Of a stretch of 64,000 nucleotides of DNA, positions 17,319 to 27,311 are shown piece after piece (the stretch's first letter is position 1; the number at the start of each line of letters is the position of its first letter). The position numbers and the translations under genes were made by a program. The stretch comes from Pelagibacterium limicola. Its GTDB lineage: Bacteria > Pseudomonadota > Alphaproteobacteria > Rhizobiales > Devosiaceae. The notes below the pieces were generated by a model. That model was not told where the DNA came from. It did not search any database and worked only from the letters and a program-made list of their open reading frames with translations. The stretch is taken from assembly GCF_015694405.1 (NCBI RefSeq), contig NZ_JADQDB010000005.1, forward strand, positions 210,589-274,588, read 5' to 3'.

Positions 17319-19142
17319 GTGTCATCGCTTTTCGCATCCACCCAGACCAGAAGAGATCCGCTGGATATCCTCGCCTCGGTGTTCGGACATCAGCGGTTTC
17401 GCGGCCAGCAGGAGGTCGTGGTGCGACACGTCACCGGGGGCGGGGATGCCGTGGTACTGTTTCCTACGGGGGCGGGTAAATCGCTGTGCTACCAAATCCC
17501 GGCGCTCTGCCGGCCAGGCGTTGGGGTTGTTATCTCGCCGCTGATTGCCCTGATGCGCGACCAGGTCGAAGCCCTCAAGCAGGCCGGGGTCAATGCGGGC
17601 ACCCTCAATTCCTCGATGAGCGGGGCGGATCAGCGCGCCGTGCGCGACAGACTGTTCGCCGGCGAACTCGACCTCCTTTATGTCGCGCCCGAGCGGTTTT
17701 CGGCCCCCGGTTTTCACGATCTGCTCTCGCGGGTCGATATTGCGCTCTTTGCCATCGACGAAGCCCATTGCGTAAGCCAGTGGGGACACGATTTCCGGCC
17801 CGAATATCGCGAACTGGTCCAGCTCAAGGAGCTTTACCCCCATATTCCGCGCGTTGCGCTGACCGCCACTGCAGACCCCACGACGCGAGCCGATATCATC
17901 GAGCGGCTCGGTCTCGAGCAGGCCGCAGTATTCACGGCCAGCTTCGACAGGCCCAATATTGCCTATACGATTGTCGAGCGCGCCAATGCCAGAAAGCAGC
18001 TCCTTGCCTTTCTCGCCCCCCACAAGGGCAATTCGGGCATTGTCTATTGCCTTTCGCGCGCCAAGGTGGAGGACACCGCCGAATGGCTGACGGGGCAAGG
18101 CATTCCGGCACTGCCCTATCACGCGGGGCTCGATGGCGCGGTGCGAGAGCGCAACCAGGATGCTTTTTTGCGCGAGGACGGTGTATGCCTTGTGGCAACC
18201 GTCGCTTTCGGAATGGGGATCGACAAGCCTGACGTGCGTTACGTGGCGCATCTCGACCTGCCCGCCTCCATCGAAGCCTATTATCAGGAGACCGGGCGTG
18301 CGGGCCGGGACGGGCTGCCGGCGGATGCATGGATGAGCTACGGGATGGCCGATGTCGCCCAGCGGCGGCGCATGATCTCGGAGGGTAATGCACCCGAGGC
18401 CGTCAAACGGGTCGAGAACGCCAAGCTCAATGCGCTGCTGGGCGTCTGTCAGACCGCCTCGTGCCGCCGGCAGGCGATTCTTACCCATTTCGGAGAAAAC
18501 CATCCGGGCAATTGCGGCAATTGCGATACGTGCCTCAATCCTGTCGAGACCTGGGAAGGAACGGAAGAGGCGATCAAGGCGCTGGCCGCGATCTACCGCA
18601 CCGGCCAGAGGTTCGGCGCAGCCCACATCATCGATGTTCTGGTCGGGCGGGTGACGGACAAGGTCACGCGTTTCGGGCATGACAGCCAGCCGGTGTTCGG
18701 GGCGGGGCGCGAGCTGGACGCCAAAATCTGGCAGTCGGTCCTGCGGCAGTTGACGGCCATGGGGCTGCTCCATGTCGACCACGATTCCCACGGCGCGCTC
18801 AAGCTCGATGAGGGCGCGCGTGCAGTCTTCAAAAAAGACCGTCGGATCATGTTCCGGCGCGATCCGGTGCGCAAATCAGCGGACGTCAGAAGAGCGCTGA
18901 GCGCCACCGCCGATCTCGACCCTCAGGCCCGCGGCGTGTTTGAGGCCCTGAGAGAAACGCGCGCAAAACTCGCCAAGGCGCAGGGCGTGCCGCCCTATGT
19001 GGTCTTCCACGATTCAACGCTCAAGGCGATGGCGATGGCGCGCCCTGCAACGCTTGAGGCGATGGGCACGCTTCCGGGCGTCGGGGCAGCCAAGCTCGAA
19101 CGCTTTGGCAGGGCGTTTCTTACTGCGATCGCGGGCGTTTAA
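17319..19142 (+). CDS. recQ: ATP-dependent DNA helicase RecQ
   Basis: The 607-aa helicase contains FRGQQEVV (Q-motif region), Walker [25 protein letters not shown] and the arginine finger region [10 protein letters not shown]. The zinc-binding domain has cysteines in [12 protein letters not shown] and [12 protein letters not shown] winged helix and a C-terminal HRDC domain ending [13 protein letters not shown] complete it. It unwinds DNA 3' to 5' in recombination and fork repair. The predicted start is a GTG that gives the family N-terminus. Its TAA stop overlaps that of tadC in TTAA. Confidence 0.96.
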   Translation: MSSLFASTQTRRDPLDILASVFGHQRFRGQQEVVVRHVTGGGDAVVLFPTGAGKSLCYQIPALCRPGVGVVISPLIALMRDQVEALKQAGVNAGTLNSSMSGADQRAVRDRLFAGELDLLYVAPERFSAPGFHDLLSRVDIALFAIDEAHCVSQWGHDFRPEYRELVQLKELYPHIPRVALTATADPTTRADIIERLGLEQAAVFTASFDRPNIAYTIVERANARKQLLAFLAPHKGNSGIVYCLSRAKVEDTAEWLTGQGIPALPYHAGLDGAVRERNQDAFLREDGVCLVATVAFGMGIDKPDVRYVAHLDLPASIEAYYQETGRAGRDGLPADAWMSYGMADVAQRRRMISEGNAPEAVKRVENAKLNALLGVCQTASCRRQAILTHFGENHPGNCGNCDTCLNPVETWEGTEEAIKALAAIYRTGQRFGAAHIIDVLVGRVTDKVTRFGHDSQPVFGAGRELDAKIWQSVLRQLTAMGLLHVDHDSHGALKLDEGARAVFKKDRRIMFRRDPVRKSADVRRALSATADLDPQARGVFEALRETRAKLAKAQGVPPYVVFHDSTLKAMAMARPATLEAMGTLPGVGAAKLERFGRAFLTAIAGV

Positions 19143-20125
19143 AGCGATGTCGCCGTTATGATCGCTGGCGCCATGATGACGATGAACAGCACGGGCAAGA
19201 AGAAAATGATCAGCGGCACGGTCATCTTGGGGGGCAGGGCCGCCGCCTTTTTTTCCGCTTCCATCATGCGCTGATCACGACCTTCCTCGGCCATGACGCG
19301 CAACGCCTGGCCGACCGAGGTACCATAGCGATCGGCCTGGATAAGCGCGGTCATCACCGAGCGCACCCCATCGAGCCCGGTGCGACGCCCCAGATTTTCA
19401 AAGGCCCTTGTCCGATCCTCGAGAAAGGACAGTTCGGCGGTCGTGAGCGTCATTTCTTCGGCAAGTTCGGCGCTTTGAAGACCGATTTCCTTGGCCACGC
19501 GCTTAATGGCATGCTCGATCGACATGCCAGCTTCGACGCAAAGCAGCATCAGATCGAGGGCGTCGGACCAGGCTTTCCGGATTGATGCCTGGCGCTTGTC
19601 GATCCTGTTCTTGAGGAGCAGCACCGGCAGGTAGGCGCCGACGAGCCCCACGCCTAGAGCATAAACCACATTGAGGAAGGGCGGCCTGTCGCCCGGCATC
19701 ACAACAATCAGGTAGAACGCCGCGACGATAAACAGTGCAATCGGGCTTACGAAGCGAAGAAACAGGAAGCGGGTCAACGCTGCCTGTCCGCGCAAACCGG
19801 CCTGGGCGAGCCGGTCGGTGGTATTCTCGTCCATGAAGGCCTTTTGCAGTGAAAACCGCTCGACCACGTCCTTCATGTAGGACTTGCTCTCGGCGCCACG
19901 GATATTGCGTCCGCCCTGTCCCTTGGCCGCTTCCTGGTTGCGCAGGCGCGCCATCTCCTTTGCGCGCATCTGTTCGCGCTCGGTGGCAACCCGCTTCATC
20001 CGGTCATTGCGTTCGAACCGCTCGGCCATGTGCGCGCCGAAGGTGAAGACGATCGCTGCAGCCGAAATCGCCGCAAAGAGCGCGGTCAGGAATTCGGGTT
20101 TGACGATCTGATCGACAAGGCTCAC
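19139..20125 (-). CDS. tadC: Tad pilus inner-membrane platform protein TadC
   Basis: This 328-aa GspF-like membrane protein has an N-terminal helix, a cytoplasmic basic region and the T2SSF domain (about 175-300, with [19 protein letters not shown] and [20 protein letters not shown]). Hydrophobic helices end the protein. With TadB it forms the platform on which the CpaF ATPase drives Flp pilus assembly. It is the last gene of the cpaB-C-E-F-tadB-tadC run. The tadD gene often found next is absent because recQ follows tail to tail. Confidence 0.93.
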   Translation of the reverse strand: MSLVDQIVKPEFLTALFAAISAAAIVFTFGAHMAERFERNDRMKRVATEREQMRAKEMARLRNQEAAKGQGGRNIRGAESKSYMKDVVERFSLQKAFMDENTTDRLAQAGLRGQAALTRFLFLRFVSPIALFIVAAFYLIVVMPGDRPPFLNVVYALGVGLVGAYLPVLLLKNRIDKRQASIRKAWSDALDLMLLCVEAGMSIEHAIKRVAKEIGLQSAELAEEMTLTTAELSFLEDRTRAFENLGRRTGLDGVRSVMTALIQADRYGTSVGQALRVMAEEGRDQRMMEAEKKAAALPPKMTVPLIIFFLPVLFIVIMAPAIITATSL

Positions 20126-20136
20126 GCGGGGAACTC

Positions 20137-21114
20137 CTAGTAGTCGAACTGGATCATCCGGTTCATCACGAACATGCCGGCGGCGAGCATGAGCCCGGCG
20201 ACGCCAAGGCAGATGATACCGACATTGGTCGTGATCAGCGGGAGAAGATATTGCGGGCTGATTACCGAAACCGCACCGGCCACGAAGATCGGCAGCGAGC
20301 CGATGATAATTGCGGAAGCCTTGGCTTCCGAACTCATCGCCTTGACCTTGGCCTTCATCTTCTTGCGATCGCGCAAGACGCGCGCAAGGTTGCCAAGCGC
20401 TTCGGAGAGATTGCCACCCGCCTGCTGCTGAACGGCAATAACGACAATGAAAAAATTGACCTCGGGCAGCGGGACACGTTCGAACAGCACCTCCACCGAT
20501 TCCTGGATTGTTCGGCCCACCGACTGCTGTTCGAGAACGCGCGTAAATTCGGATCGGACCGGCTCCTTGACCTCCCGGGCGACGAGGCGGATCGAATCGT
20601 TGAGCGGCAGGCCCGATTTGACACCGCGCACGATCGCCTCAACGGCATTAGGCAACTCATCGAGGTATTTGCTCTGATAGGCCTTGCGCCGGTTGGCCAG
20701 ATACATGTTGGGCAGCACGTAGGCGCCAGCAGCGGCAAAAACCGCCGCATACCAGATCGGCACTTGCAGGACGATGAGGACGACGAAAAGAACCACCCCA
20801 AGGATTATGCAATTGCGTATCCAGGCGCGCGGGTCGATCTTGATGCCGGACTGAAAGATGCGGGCCCGCAACGTTTTCTTGGCCTTGCGGGCATTGAGCT
20901 GCTGGCTCTGAGCCTTGAGCGCATCCTGCACAGTGCGGCGGCGACTGTCGCGGGTCTTCTGGGCGCTTACGGCCTGACGCTGGACCGTCACGTCGCCTTT
21001 GAGTGCTTTCTTGCGCTTCTCGGCCCGACCGGAGCCGGCCAGTTGGGGCACAAACGCAAAGCCCAGCGCCCCGACGCAGACCATGACCAGAATTGCCAAA
21101 AGGAGGGGGGACAT
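20137..21114 (-). CDS. tadB: Tad pilus inner-membrane platform protein TadB
   Basis: This 325-aa protein has a membrane anchor at the N-terminus, a basic linker (about 30-85) and the T2SSF domain (about 155-285). That domain has LPNAVEAIVRGVKSGLPLNDSI and FFIVVIAVQQQAGGNLSEAL. C-terminal membrane helices follow. It partners TadC in the pilus platform. Three bases separate it from cpaF and eleven from tadC, so translation is likely coupled along the operon. Confidence 0.95.
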   Translation of the reverse strand: MSPLLLAILVMVCVGALGFAFVPQLAGSGRAEKRKKALKGDVTVQRQAVSAQKTRDSRRRTVQDALKAQSQQLNARKAKKTLRARIFQSGIKIDPRAWIRNCIILGVVLFVVLIVLQVPIWYAAVFAAAGAYVLPNMYLANRRKAYQSKYLDELPNAVEAIVRGVKSGLPLNDSIRLVAREVKEPVRSEFTRVLEQQSVGRTIQESVEVLFERVPLPEVNFFIVVIAVQQQAGGNLSEALGNLARVLRDRKKMKAKVKAMSSEAKASAIIIGSLPIFVAGAVSVISPQYLLPLITTNVGIICLGVAGLMLAAGMFVMNRMIQFDY

Positions 21115-21117
21115 CGT

Positions 21118-22608
21118 CTAGATATCCCTGAATTCGACATTGGCGCGCTCGAGTGCCTCGACAAGGGCTGCCTCCTCGTTGAAATAGCGCGCCTTTTCGG
21201 TGAAGTTGGGCTTGGTGATACCGGTCGAGCGATGCCGTCCGATAAGGTTGCCCGCCGCGTCCTCGCCCATAATGTCGTAAAGGACAATGTCCTGGGTCAC
21301 GATCACGTCGCCTTCCATGCCCAGCACTTCGGAAATGTGCGTGATGCGGCGCGAGCCATCGCGCAGACGGGCAGCCTGAACGATGACGTCGATTGAAGAG
21401 ACGATCATTTCGCGAATCGTGCGGCTGGGCAGGGCAAAGCCTCCCATCGTGATCATCGATTCGAGACGGGATAGCGCCTCGCGCGGAGAGTTGGCGTGGA
21501 GCGTGCCCATCGAACCGTCGTGACCGGTGTTCATGGCCTGTAGCAGATCGAACGCCTCGGGTCCGCGCACTTCGCCCACGATGATGCGTTCGGGCCGCAT
21601 ACGCAGGCAGTTGCGCACCAGTTCGCGCATGGTGATCTCCCCCTCGCCCTCGAGGTTGGGTGGGCGGGTTTCGAGGCGCACCACGTGAGGCTGCTGGAGT
21701 TGAAGCTCGGCCGAATCCTCGCAGGTAATGACGCGCTCGTCCTTCTCGATAAAGCCGGTGAGGCAGTTCAAAAGCGTTGTCTTGCCCGAACCGGTACCGC
21801 CTGAAATCAGGATGTTGGCGCGTATACGCCCCAGAATACGGAGCACTTCGGCTCCCTCCGGGGAAATCGAGGCGAATTTGACGAGCTGAGCGAGTGTGAG
21901 CTTGTCTTTCTTGAACTTGCGGATGGTGAGCGCGGGTCCATCGATCGAAAGCGGAGGCGCGATGACGTTGACGCGCGAACCATCGGGCAGGCGCGCGTCG
22001 CATATGGGCGAGGATTCATCGACGCGGCGGCCGACCTGGGAAACGATGCGCTGGCAGACATTCATCAGGTGTGCGTCGTCGCGGAAGCGCACATTGGTGA
22101 GCTTCACCTTGCCGCCCACTTCGATGTAGCACCTCTGCGAGCCGTTCACCATGATGTCGGCGATGTCGTCGCGCGCGAGCAGGGGCTCGAGCGGGCCGTA
22201 GCCCAGCACGTCGTTGCAGATATCCTCGAGCAGGTCTTCCTGCTCGGCAATCGACATCACGAAATTCTTGAGCGCGATGATTTCGGCGACGATGTCGCGG
22301 ATTTCCTCGCGCGCCGAGACCTGATCCATCGCCGCGAGTTGAGAGAGATCGATCGAATCGATCAGGGCGTTGAATATCGAGGACTTGGTCTGGAAATAAT
22401 TCTTGTCGCGCGCCGCGGACTCGGTCGCGTGGATATCCAACACTTCTTCGCGCGCCGGGCGAACGGGGGTGGACGGGGCTGCGTCCGGCCTGGCGGCGGG
22501 CGCGGCGCGGGGGACCTCGGCGCGCGGAGGAGGCGTCTCTGCCACGGGCCTCGGGACCGGAGGCGTCGCCTGCGTGTTACCGCCAAAACTCGTGCGCTTG
22601 CCAAACAT
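21118..22608 (-). CDS. cpaF: Tad pilus assembly ATPase CpaF/TadA
   Basis: This 496-aa secretion ATPase has a proline/alanine-rich N-terminal tail (1-60) and an N-domain. The catalytic core has Walker [15 protein letters not shown], an Asp box with acidic residues in [11 protein letters not shown], Walker B region [14 protein letters not shown] and a His box [14 protein letters not shown]. It powers assembly of Flp pili, and of retraction in some species. It lies directly downstream of cpaE, whose product positions the machine. Confidence 0.96.
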   Translation of the reverse strand: MFGKRTSFGGNTQATPPVPRPVAETPPPRAEVPRAAPAARPDAAPSTPVRPAREEVLDIHATESAARDKNYFQTKSSIFNALIDSIDLSQLAAMDQVSAREEIRDIVAEIIALKNFVMSIAEQEDLLEDICNDVLGYGPLEPLLARDDIADIMVNGSQRCYIEVGGKVKLTNVRFRDDAHLMNVCQRIVSQVGRRVDESSPICDARLPDGSRVNVIAPPLSIDGPALTIRKFKKDKLTLAQLVKFASISPEGAEVLRILGRIRANILISGGTGSGKTTLLNCLTGFIEKDERVITCEDSAELQLQQPHVVRLETRPPNLEGEGEITMRELVRNCLRMRPERIIVGEVRGPEAFDLLQAMNTGHDGSMGTLHANSPREALSRLESMITMGGFALPSRTIREMIVSSIDVIVQAARLRDGSRRITHISEVLGMEGDVIVTQDIVLYDIMGEDAAGNLIGRHRSTGITKPNFTEKARYFNEEAALVEALERANVEFRDI

Positions 22609-22635
22609 CTCAGGTTAGTCCTTCCCTCGCCTTCC

Positions 22636-23916
22636 CTATGCGCGCTTGAGCTGGCGCAAAAGGTCGGGGAGCTTGAAACCCGCGGAACGCGATTGAGGCG
22701 CGGAAATGGTGCGGCCCGTAGCCTCGAGCCCGATGGTCTTGAGTTGGTCGTTGATCTTGTGGGTAGCGGAAACCTCGGAGATCATCTGTCCGTTATTGGC
22801 CGCGGTGCCGAATATGGCGGCATCGAAGGGAATCTGGCCGATCAGGCGACATTCAACGGCGCCGGCGAATTCGTCGGCCGGAATTTCCGGTCTTTTCGGA
22901 ATGCCGGCCTTGTTGATGACGAGAAGGGGTTCGTGTTCGCCCGGCCGCAAACCTTTGACGATATCCGCGATGTTCTTTGCGTTCCGCAGGTTGGCAAGGT
23001 CAGGCTCGGCGACGATCACGATCTCGTCGACAGCGGCCAGCGTGTAGCGCACCCACTCAGTCCACACATGCGGGATATCGAGAATGACGCAGGGAACCTG
23101 CTTCTGGCTCAACTCGATGATCTGCTCAAAGCTGCGCTCGGAAAGATCGTAGGTCCGGTCGAGGACTGCAGGCGCCGTCAGCAGATGGACGTGGGCGGCG
23201 GCCTTGCTCATCAACCGCTCGAGCATCACCACGTCCATTTTTTCGTTGGCGAATACGGCATCGCCCATGCCCTGGGGCGGATCCTGGTTGAAATCGAGCC
23301 CCACGGTGCCGAAGGGCAGATCGAGATCGAGCACCAGAACGTCCTGACGGATGGCACGCGCGATCGACCAGGCGGTATTATGGGCGATGGAGGACGAGCC
23401 GGCGCCCCCCTTGGCCCCGATAAAGGCGATGGTGCGCCCGATCGGGGCTGCACCCTCCCCGGCGAACAATTCGGAAATGGCGTTGACGAGGACAGGCGTC
23501 GTGGCCGGCATAACGATATAGTCCGACACGCCCGAGCGCATCAGCTCGCGGTAAAGCACCACGTCGTTGACGTGACCGATGACAATGACGCGGGTCGAGG
23601 CATCGCAAACCTCGGCAAGCCGCTCAAGGCCCGCGAGCATGGTTTCTGAGGGAAGGGTCGTTTCAACGATGATGAGGTTGGGAGTCGGGTTGCTCCTATA
23701 GGTCTCGACCGCGCCTTCGAGCCCCCCGTTATGGGTTGTCAGGGCAACCTTGGCCATGCGCCGATCATGGGCCGCATCCTCGATCATCTGGGCGGTCTGG
23801 GATTGCTCGCAGAAGGCCTGGATGGTTATGCGCGGCACCAGCCGCGCCCCGGTCGGCGCTTCGGCCGCGGGCGCCTGATTGGCGGGATCGGACTTGTCGT
23901 TGTCGATAAAGCTCAT
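22636..23916 (-). CDS. cpaE: Pilus localisation ATPase CpaE (MinD/ParA-like)
   Basis: The 426-aa protein has an N-terminal receiver-like domain (about 30-145), without the full phosphorylation triad obvious. A MinD/ParA-type ATPase domain follows with the deviant Walker A FIGAKGGAGSSSIAHN (lysine and serines) and LVLDLDLPFGTVGLDF. CpaE proteins set where the Tad machine assembles, often at a pole. The start at 23916 is preceded by AAGAAAAG and leaves 19 bases to cpaC. The longer frame upstream runs into cpaC and is not family-like. Confidence 0.93.
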   Translation of the reverse strand: MSFIDNDKSDPANQAPAAEAPTGARLVPRITIQAFCEQSQTAQMIEDAAHDRRMAKVALTTHNGGLEGAVETYRSNPTPNLIIVETTLPSETMLAGLERLAEVCDASTRVIVIGHVNDVVLYRELMRSGVSDYIVMPATTPVLVNAISELFAGEGAAPIGRTIAFIGAKGGAGSSSIAHNTAWSIARAIRQDVLVLDLDLPFGTVGLDFNQDPPQGMGDAVFANEKMDVVMLERLMSKAAAHVHLLTAPAVLDRTYDLSERSFEQIIELSQKQVPCVILDIPHVWTEWVRYTLAAVDEIVIVAEPDLANLRNAKNIADIVKGLRPGEHEPLLVINKAGIPKRPEIPADEFAGAVECRLIGQIPFDAAIFGTAANNGQMISEVSATHKINDQLKTIGLEATGRTISAPQSRSAGFKLPDLLRQLKRA

Positions 23917-23935
23917 CTTTTCTTCCGCCTTGCCC

Positions 23936-25363
23936 TTAATCCAGAACGAAGCCGACAGAACCGCGGAACTGTCCGCCGCCTTGCCCGCCGCCAACCCCGT
24001 AAAGGCTTTCCATACGACCAAGGAAGATCGCTTCGGCTTCGGTTGGCAGAACATAGGTGTCGGTCGGCAGTTGCGGCTGGGCATAGCTCGGCTGCACGAT
24101 CATGGGGGTAACGAGAATGACCAGTTCGGTCTGCGAGTGGACAAAGTCGCGGCTGCGGAACAGCGCACCGAGGATCGGGATGTTACCCAATCCGGGCAGC
24201 GCGTTGATTTGCTGGCGCACACGGTCCTCGATCAGCCCGCCGATGGCCAGTGTTGCGCCATTGGGCAGTTCGACCGAAGTCGAAGCGCGACGTTCGCGCG
24301 TGGCCGGTATGGTCACGATGGGTGTGTTGATGCCACCCTCGGTGGTCAGTTCGGAAACCGAGGTTTCAACCACGAGGCCCACGATGCCGTTCGAGCGCAC
24401 CGTCGGCGTGAAATTGAGCCTGACGCCGAATTCCTTGAATTCGTAGGTGATCTTGCCGTCAGCGTCCACCGAGACAGGAACGGGGAATTCTCCGCCCGCG
24501 AGGAACTCGGCCGACTGGCCGGAAATGGCGGTCAGCGTGGGTTCGGACAATGTGCGCATCGCACCGCGCCGTTCGAGCGCGCGCAACTGGGCGGTAAGCG
24601 AGAAATTGCCGGCGCCGATATTGGCGGTCAGCAGGTTGGGGTTGCCCGAGACACCGGAAGCGCCACCCAGAGACGGATTGGTCTGGAGAATTGCCGAGGT
24701 CCCGAAGGAGGCGTTGAGATTGATTCCAAGCTGGCGCACCGCCTCGCGGCTGACTTCGGCGACGGTCACCTTGAGCATGACCTGCTGGCCGCCCGCGACA
24801 TTGATGACGCTGGTCACCGAATCTGGCCCGCCGACGAACTGGCCGGCTATGGCGACGGCCTTTTCGAGGTCGTCTGCGGAATTGACCTGCCCGGAAAGCA
24901 CCACGGCATCGGCAAAGGACTGCACCTGCACGCGCGCGCCGGGGATGAGTCGGTTGATGGTGGCGGCGAGACCGGTTGCATCCTGCGCGACGGAAATCTC
25001 GATCACAGCAATGCCTGAGCCGCGGGAATCGAGGAAGAAGATATTGGTTTCGCCGGCCGCGATGCCCTGAATGACGGCCCGCGAGCGGGTGCGCATGATC
25101 GCGTTGGCCACCCCCGGCTGGGAAACGATCACCTCACCGGCTTCGACCGGCAGATCGATGATGATCGACTTGTTGACGCCGATCTGGATGTGCTGGGTGC
25201 GCCCGATCTCGTTATGCCCGATCAACAGATGGGCCGAGGAATTGGCAACCGCCGGCGCGGCCGCCATTGCCAGGCCAAGCGCGGCTAATCCCGCCAGAAG
25301 GAGACGGCGGACGCTGAGAGGGATGCAGGCGCTGTTCATTATTTTCGTCGGCATCTTGAACAC
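23936..25363 (-). CDS. cpaC: Tad pilus outer-membrane secretin CpaC/RcpA
   Basis: This 475-aa secretin precursor has a signal peptide (LLLAGLAALGLAMAAAPAVA) and a pilus-formation N-domain (about 45-115, with NKSIIIDLPVEAGEVIVSQP). BON-like and secretin domains follow, with the C-terminal beta motif VPVLGNIPILG-like sequence GLGNIPILGALFRSRDF. It forms the ring through which the pilus leaves. A glycine/glutamine-rich tail ends the protein. The usual partner cpaD is missing from the 19-base gap to cpaE. Confidence 0.95.
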   Translation of the reverse strand: MFKMPTKIMNSACIPLSVRRLLLAGLAALGLAMAAAPAVANSSAHLLIGHNEIGRTQHIQIGVNKSIIIDLPVEAGEVIVSQPGVANAIMRTRSRAVIQGIAAGETNIFFLDSRGSGIAVIEISVAQDATGLAATINRLIPGARVQVQSFADAVVLSGQVNSADDLEKAVAIAGQFVGGPDSVTSVINVAGGQQVMLKVTVAEVSREAVRQLGINLNASFGTSAILQTNPSLGGASGVSGNPNLLTANIGAGNFSLTAQLRALERRGAMRTLSEPTLTAISGQSAEFLAGGEFPVPVSVDADGKITYEFKEFGVRLNFTPTVRSNGIVGLVVETSVSELTTEGGINTPIVTIPATRERRASTSVELPNGATLAIGGLIEDRVRQQINALPGLGNIPILGALFRSRDFVHSQTELVILVTPMIVQPSYAQPQLPTDTYVLPTEAEAIFLGRMESLYGVGGGQGGGQFRGSVGFVLD

Positions 25364-26284
25364 CTATCTCAGCTCGCCCGGCGCGGCGTCGGGTGGGGTT
25401 GAATCGAACATGGGAACGGGATCGGACTCCGACCCCGAACCAGACTGGCTGAAGCCGGCAGACTGCCCTGAATCCGAACCCTGATAGCTACCGGCCATCA
25501 CGGCTTGAGTTTGCCCGTAGCGAATGAGGCGGACGGCCTGGGTGCGACCTTGCTCGGCGCTCGGGGCCTGCGCGAAATCGATCACCGAGCGCAGCACCAG
25601 CGCGAGCCTTCCGGCGGTCGTCGCATTAAGAATGGTTTCAGCCTGAACCGGCGTCAGCTCCAGCGTCGCCACCTGATTGCCATCGAAGACCTGAGACGTA
25701 GGCTCCTGAGGATCGGCCGCGCCGGCAGTGGTCCCGACCTCGCCCAACCGCTTGCCGATGGCGAGAACGCGCACATTGGCCAAAATGGTTTCCGAATAGG
25801 CCGAGCCCGAGCGGGTGAGAACGACATCGACCCGATCGTTGGGCACGATATAGCCGCCCGAGGCCGACTCCGGTGTGACAGGGATTGAGACCGCCCGCAT
25901 CCCTTCGGTGATGACGGCGGAAAGATAACCCTGCTCGGAACGGACGAGCTTGGCCTCGCGGATCGGCTCACCGGGGAAAAATTCGAACCGCGCCACCGAG
26001 CCCGCAATTTGCGCCGGTGCGTCGGGGATCTGTTCTGCTGTCAGGTATTCGGAGCGGATGGCGCCTTGCGGCCAGTCCTGCCAGGAAACATCGTTCGCCG
26101 TCAGCCGTTGGCCGAGGCCGATGGCACGAGTGGCCACCAGCACGCGTGTCTTGGGCTCTTCCCGGATCTGGGTGACCTCGACGGTCTGCGGCTGGGGTGT
26201 GTTGCCGCCCCGGGTTGCAAGAAACGCCGCCAGGCCTCCGGCCACAAGGGCAACAACAATAAGCAGAATACGCGCCGGTTTCAT
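25364..26284 (-). CDS. cpaB: Flp pilus assembly protein CpaB/RcpC
   Basis: This 306-aa protein has an N-terminal membrane helix (ILLIVVALVAGGLAAFLATRG) and an SAF domain (about 45-110, VLVATRAIGLGQRLTANDV). The RcpC periplasmic domain follows (about 125-260, with SIPVTPESASGGYIVPNDRVDV). Its tail is a low-complexity S/G/Q/D segment. CpaB is thought to line the pilus channel in the periplasm, supporting the secretin. It is the first gene of its run and is preceded by the unusual phased TTAA region. Confidence 0.94.
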   Translation of the reverse strand: MKPARILLIVVALVAGGLAAFLATRGGNTPQPQTVEVTQIREEPKTRVLVATRAIGLGQRLTANDVSWQDWPQGAIRSEYLTAEQIPDAPAQIAGSVARFEFFPGEPIREAKLVRSEQGYLSAVITEGMRAVSIPVTPESASGGYIVPNDRVDVVLTRSGSAYSETILANVRVLAIGKRLGEVGTTAGAADPQEPTSQVFDGNQVATLELTPVQAETILNATTAGRLALVLRSVIDFAQAPSAEQGRTQAVRLIRYGQTQAVMAGSYQGSDSGQSAGFSQSGSGSESDPVPMFDSTPPDAAPGELR

Positions 26285-26359
26285 AGCCTTACTCCAACAA
26301 CCGCCGCTCGCGGCAGGCAGACTTTGGGCGCAACTATGGGGTTCAAAGGGTCAAAACTT

Positions 26360-26413
26360 GGTTAACCGTGGCTTTTTTCTAAAGGTTAACCAATGGTTTA
26401 ATGGATGCTTTAA
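26360..26413 (-). promoter_or_regulatory. Phased TTAA array upstream of cpaB
   Basis: The 189-base gap between cpaA and cpaB contains TTAA at 26362, 26386, 26398 and 26410. These are exact multiples of 12 bp, with one step (26374) occupied by a T-run. Two of them lie in identical GGTTAACC palindromes (26360-26367 and 26384-26391). CtrA sites use TTAA-N7-TTAA (11 bp), so the phase is close to but not the CtrA rule. It is a plausible binding region for a regulator of cpaB-tadC. Confidence 0.45.
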
Positions 26414-26473
26414 CAGGGTGCAGCGAACGGCCACCGAAAAAGCCGCCTGGGCAGTACTTCACTTCGCGGTCGG

Positions 26474-26980
26474 TTATTTCACCAATGCAAGAAAAACCGG
26501 GCTCGCGGGATAGACCATCAAGGCGGCGGCAGCGAGGGCGATGCCGTAGGGAATGCCGGTCTTTTCGTTGTGCAGGCGCTCTATCCAGCCAATCTGCATC
26601 AGGGGCGCCGGAAGCATGTAGCGGCGGCCTATGAGAATGAGAAGCGTCAGCGCGCCGCCATAGATCGAAGCATAAAGCAGGAAGGGCAGCATCGGCTCGA
26701 ACCCGAACCACAGCGCGATGGCCGCTGCGAGCTTGGCGTCGCCGCCGCCGATCCATCCGGCGGCAAAAAAGCCGAAGGTGATGGCGAGCACCAGGGCACC
26801 GGCTGCGATGTGCCAGCCGATCTGTGCGATATCGAAGCCCACAACCAGCGCCAGGACAAAAAAGCTCGCCGCCGTCGCCAGCACGAGCTTATTGGAAATG
26901 CGCATGGTCAGAAGGTCAGAAAAGGCCGCGAAGGCCATGAGGGCGGGGAAGACAAATAGCAGAGCCCAAGCCACGTGCAA
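26474..26980 (-). CDS. cpaA: Prepilin peptidase CpaA/TadV
   Basis: This 168-aa polytopic protein has the two catalytic aspartates of type IV prepilin peptidases: D in AAFSDLLTMRISN near the N-terminus and D in WIGGGDAKLAAA (GxGD motif). It cleaves the leader of Flp prepilins and of the TadE-like pseudopilins. Its short length, lacking the methylase domain, is normal for the Tad class. It is ten bases downstream of the second pilin gene, forming a pilin-pilin-peptidase unit separate from cpaB onward. Confidence 0.94.
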   Translation of the reverse strand: MHVAWALLFVFPALMAFAAFSDLLTMRISNKLVLATAASFFVLALVVGFDIAQIGWHIAAGALVLAITFGFFAAGWIGGGDAKLAAAIALWFGFEPMLPFLLYASIYGGALTLLILIGRRYMLPAPLMQIGWIERLHNEKTGIPYGIALAAAALMVYPASPVFLALVK

Positions 26981-26989
26981 TCGGGTCCG

Positions 26990-27172
26990 TCAACCAAATG
27001 AAATATTCGAGAAATACTCGGGAATTCTTCCAAATAAGCCGCCGACCGGCGTATTAATCAGCGAAACCGCAGCCAGAACTATGATCGACAGCAACGCTGC
27101 GATAAGGCCATACTCTATGGCTGTTGCGCCAGATTCATCTGCCAACATCCTTTTCACGGCTCTACCGAACAT
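26990..27172 (-). CDS. Flp-family type IVb pilin (second copy)
   Basis: The 60-aa prepilin has a basic leader (MFGRAVKRMLAD), then the Flp signature ESGATAIEYGLIAALLSIIVLAAVSLI. Cleavage is expected just before the E-Y-containing hydrophobic helix. The C-terminal 20 residues differ from the first pilin and end in NISFG, with no glycine-threonine tail. The ATG at 27172 is preceded by GAGGGGG. It lies downstream of a strong terminator, so it should be expressed at a lower level than the first pilin or from its own promoter. Confidence 0.9.
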   Translation of the reverse strand: MFGRAVKRMLADESGATAIEYGLIAALLSIIVLAAVSLINTPVGGLFGRIPEYFSNISFG

Positions 27173-27263
27173 GAAGCGCCCCCTCAAACGGTTTGCAAGC
27201 TCTACGCAGACCCTAGGGTTGTGGAGTGAATTTGCCGTTAATATCAAACCCAATATATACAAT

Positions 27264-27288
27264 AAAAAGGGGGGGCAATGCCCCCCTT
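27264..27288 (-). terminator. Terminator between the two pilin genes
   Basis: On the minus strand, GGGGGG-CATTG-CCCCCCC followed by TTTTTA forms a very stable hairpin 24 bases past the first pilin stop. It should end most transcripts from the first pilin gene, letting it be made in excess of cpaA and the second pilin. Confidence 0.9.
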
Positions 27289-27311
27289 CTCGACTGCACG
27301 CAAATGCGCAC

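Noticed and set aside
17322-18791. 489-codon minus-strand frame
   Set aside because: It is antisense to recQ, which has all its helicase motifs; the frame has no recognisable domain.
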